Origin: Promethearchaeota archaeon
GTDB lineage: Archaea > Asgardarchaeota > Lokiarchaeia > Sigynarchaeales > SOKP01
Direction of reading: 5' to 3'
NCBI GenBank assembly: GCA_016839905.1
Contig: JAEOTJ010000006.1
Coordinates: 1 to 7,371, forward strand
DNA length: 7,371 nt
The notes beneath the pieces were generated by a model. That model did no database searches, had not been told where the DNA came from, and saw only the letters and a program-made list of their open reading frames with translations. The stretch's first letter is position 1. Each line of letters starts with the position of its first letter. The position numbers and the translations under genes are program-made. Positions 5,530-7,371 of the stretch are shown in pieces.

Positions 5530-7371
5530 TTAAAGACCTGTTTGTTTATGTGCCTTTAATTTAACGGTCAAATCTCGTGCTCTTTTTGAATACCAAATCA
5601 ATAATTCGCCGGCATCTTGCGGTTCATAATATTCTCCACCGCACATTCCAGCGGCTCGGTTCATTAACTCCCGATCTGGGTTCCCTAAACCAACAATGTA
5701 TACGATAACGTTTTTGTTATCAGCAAATTGCTTGACCGCTTGAAAAAAGTTATCGCCATCAGTGGGAACTCCATCAGTGAGTAGAACGATCATTGTAGGT
5801 TGGTTTGGGTTAATACTATCAAATTGGAGGAGAATTTCTCTAGCTTTAAGCATCGATAGCCCCATATTTGTTGATTGTCCATAAGCATTGCCGATTCTAT
5901 CAACGATTATCCTTGCGGCTTCCTCCAAAACACCTTTCTTGCCACTGGCAGAATCCATGTAGGCACTATTTCCAAAAGGAAGCACTTGAGCTTCATCGGC
6001 AAACCTAATTACTGATACTTTCTCTCCAAAACCACGTCCTACTTTTTCACTCAAGAATAATACCGCAGCAAAAGCAGCAGCTATCCTTCGAGGTATGTTT
6101 GTTCCCTCTTTAAAATATTTAAGAAATTCTTGAATTTCACGAGATTCCATCGCTGCTTTAATTCCTTCAATTGCCGGCGCAATATTTTTAACCTCAACAT
6201 CTCGAGCCATCATTGACCTACTTATATCAATTATTAGAATTGCATTGAATGGAATTAAACCTATTGGGCTCAAGTTAAATGTAGTTGTTGGAGTAACTTG
6301 GGCATAAATATCTCCAGCTAAGTCTGGAACGCAATCTACAATCGAGCAAGCTATATTTGCTTCGCTCCATCTAAGTTTAATTCCTTTAAAGATGATATAA
6401 TTCATTATCCAATTTTTTAATCGATCAACACCTTGTCTTACAGTACTTATGATTTCCCACATATTTTCCCCCGATATTGGAGAAATTCCTAATGAAATAC
6501 TTTGTAAGGGAATCACTTGTCTTTGATTTTTTGAGACTTTTACTTCAAAACTACCAATGCCTGAAGCCTCTAATATCTCACTATCGATTGCAATCGTATT
6601 AGCATTTACATTTTCAACAATTTGAACCTTTGCTGCACCGCTGGCACCTGTAAGTTCATCTTCAAATGCTAATACATCATTATTCTGAATAGTTAAAGTA
6701 TGTTGAGTTCTAGGACTTATACGACAATAACCTCCCAGCCCTGGTTGGCTCTGTACTTGAAGTTTTATTTCTGAAGCTCTTGTAATTGGGGGTTCGGTAG
6801 AATATACTACAATTTGTTGTGATTGAATATTAGTTTCATCTTTAGTATCTTTACTCATTCTAATTTCATTAGCATTAATTTGTGCTACATCTATTCTTGC
6901 AGATCCTGTTGCTCGAGTTAAAGGATCTTCCCAAGCTATAAGCATTCCCATGCCAAGACCTAATTTTATTAGAGCAGAAGAACTTAATTGAACTCTCCCT
7001 CCTTCAATGTTATTGTTAATATAAGGTGTTAGAATTATACCTTTTCTTTGGCTTTGTAATGAATTAATGTTTATTTGATTAGAATAAGGTTGCATTGATG
7101 TTTGTTGGGTCATTGCTTGCCCAGGCATTGGTGGAGGCATTTGGCTAGGTGAAGATGGAAGTGGTGTCATTTGAGGTTGAGGTGGTGCCATTTGGGGTTG
7201 AGGTGGTGCCATTTGGGGTTGAGGTGGTGCCATTTGAGGTTGAGGAGGCATCCTTTGGGGTTGAGGAGGCATCCTTTGGGGTTGAGGTGGTGCCATTTGA
7301 GGTTGAGGAGGTATCCTTTGGGGTTGAGGTGGTGCCATTTGAGGTTGAGGTGGTGCCATTTGGGGTTGAGG
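5530..7371 (-). CDS. VWA-domain protein with Pro/Gln heptad repeats and two Cdc48-N-like beta-barrel domains (5' end outside window)
   Basis: The frame stays open to the window edge: codons above the first ATG (7359) read Pro-Gln-Pro-Gln, continuing the repeat, so the true start lies outside. Numbered from 7359, residues 1-63 are nine MAPPQPQ-type heptads and 64-95 a Pro/Gln/Met-rich linker. Residues about 121-203 and 211-292 are two tandem copies resembling the double-psi beta-barrel of the Cdc48/VAT N-domain: R-V-x-L or R-I-S opening, a turn, a D-P/E-L-TxA-S-G-A-A/R strand, and a closing strand ending in a K-V-x-L-like tail. A mixed helix/strand connector follows. The VWA domain (about 370-590) has a complete MIDAS metal site: DISRS (378-382), Thr497 and Asp529 in LLTDG. 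No signal peptide or membrane segment is visible in this part. I infer a cytosolic metal-dependent adaptor that binds protein partners. The VWA call is secure; the barrel call is by pattern. Confidence 0.88.
   Translation of the reverse strand, partial: PQPQMAPPQPQMAPPQPQRIPPQPQMAPPQPQRMPPQPQRMPPQPQMAPPQPQMAPPQPQMAPPQPQMTPLPSSPSQMPPPMPGQAMTQQTSMQPYSNQININSLQSQRKGIILTPYINNNIEGGRVQLSSSALIKLGLGMGMLIAWEDPLTRATGSARIDVAQINANEIRMSKDTKDETNIQSQQIVVYSTEPPITRASEIKLQVQSQPGLGGYCRISPRTQHTLTIQNNDVLAFEDELTGASGAAKVQIVENVNANTIAIDSEILEASGIGSFEVKVSKNQRQVIPLQSISLGISPISGENMWEIISTVRQGVDRLKNWIMNYIIFKGIKLRWSEANIACSIVDCVPDLAGDIYAQVTPTTTFNLSPIGLIPFNAILIIDISRSMMARDVEVKNIAPAIEGIKAAMESREIQEFLKYFKEGTNIPRRIAAAFAAVLFLSEKVGRGFGEKVSVIRFADEAQVLPFGNSAYMDSASGKKGVLEEAARIIVDRIGNAYGQSTNMGLSMLKAREILLQFDSINPNQPTMIVLLTDGVPTDGDNFFQAVKQFADNKNVIVYIVGLGNPDRELMNRAAGMCGGEYYEPQDAGELLIWYSKRARDLTVKLKAHKQTGL
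7171..7371 (-). repeat. 21-bp tandem repeat encoding MAPPQPQ heptads
   Basis: Nine full 21-base units plus a partial unit run to the window edge, all in frame with the VWA gene. The unit on the minus strand is ATGGCACCACCTCAACCTCAA with few variants. The first two residues vary (MA, RI, RM) while PPQPQ is invariant. Near-identity between units points to recent slippage or unequal exchange, so copy number may differ between strains and may be miscounted in short-read assemblies. More units may lie outside the window. Confidence 0.95.

Noticed and set aside
7171..7371. Possible CRISPR array
   Set aside because: The 21-base units are directly adjacent with no spacers, remain in one reading frame, and encode a regular Pro/Gln heptad.
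5530..7371. VWA-MoxR ternary conflict system with a CHAT effector
   Set aside because: Those systems need a MoxR-type AAA ATPase and a linked effector module. No ATPase is in the window, and the CHAT gene is separated from the VWA gene by three other genes and a likely terminator.

Overview
The window looks like archaeal chromosome, most likely from an Asgard archaeon of the Lokiarchaeia type, although that assignment is an inference. The grounds are a strongly AT-rich sequence, a eukaryote-like actin-family gene, an AbrB-ACT fusion regulator of an archaeal type, short A/T-rich intergenic regions with TATA-like boxes and T-tracts rather than hairpin terminators, and weak or missing Shine-Dalgarno sites. 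All five supported genes lie on the minus strand, so transcription runs from high to low coordinates. There are no RNA genes, CRISPR arrays, insertion sequences or phage genes.

In transcription order: (1) 7371-5530 is a large VWA-domain protein, cut by the window edge. It starts in a run of 7-residue MAPPQPQ-type repeats, continues through two tandem domains resembling the double-psi beta-barrel of the Cdc48/VAT N-terminus, and ends in a VWA domain with an intact MIDAS metal site. A cluster of T-tracts follows it. (2) 5358-4951 is a small AbrB (swapped-hairpin DNA-binding) plus ACT (ligand-sensing) regulator. (3) 4815-3850 is a lysine-rich, repeat-containing protein with a proline-rich hinge and a helical, probably coiled-coil C-terminus. 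(4) 3825-2620 is a divergent actin-related protein. (5) 2596-5 is an 863-residue helical-repeat protein with a C-terminal CHAT (caspase-like) fold whose catalytic His and Cys positions both appear to be substituted.

Genes 3, 4 and 5 are separated by only 24 and 23 bases and probably form one transcription unit: coiled-coil scaffold, Arp, pseudo-CHAT. I know of no described system with this combination, and it is the main discovery candidate here. The Arp keeps the nucleotide-pocket motifs but has changes at the positions of actin Asp154 and His161, and the CHAT protein keeps its fold motifs but lacks the dyad. The unit may therefore be a regulatory or structural assembly rather than a dynamic filament plus an active protease. 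The VWA gene and the AbrB-ACT gene are codirectional, but gaps of 171 and 135 bases separate them from each other and from the Arp unit, so they may be transcribed separately. Whether they work with the Arp unit is not shown by the sequence alone.
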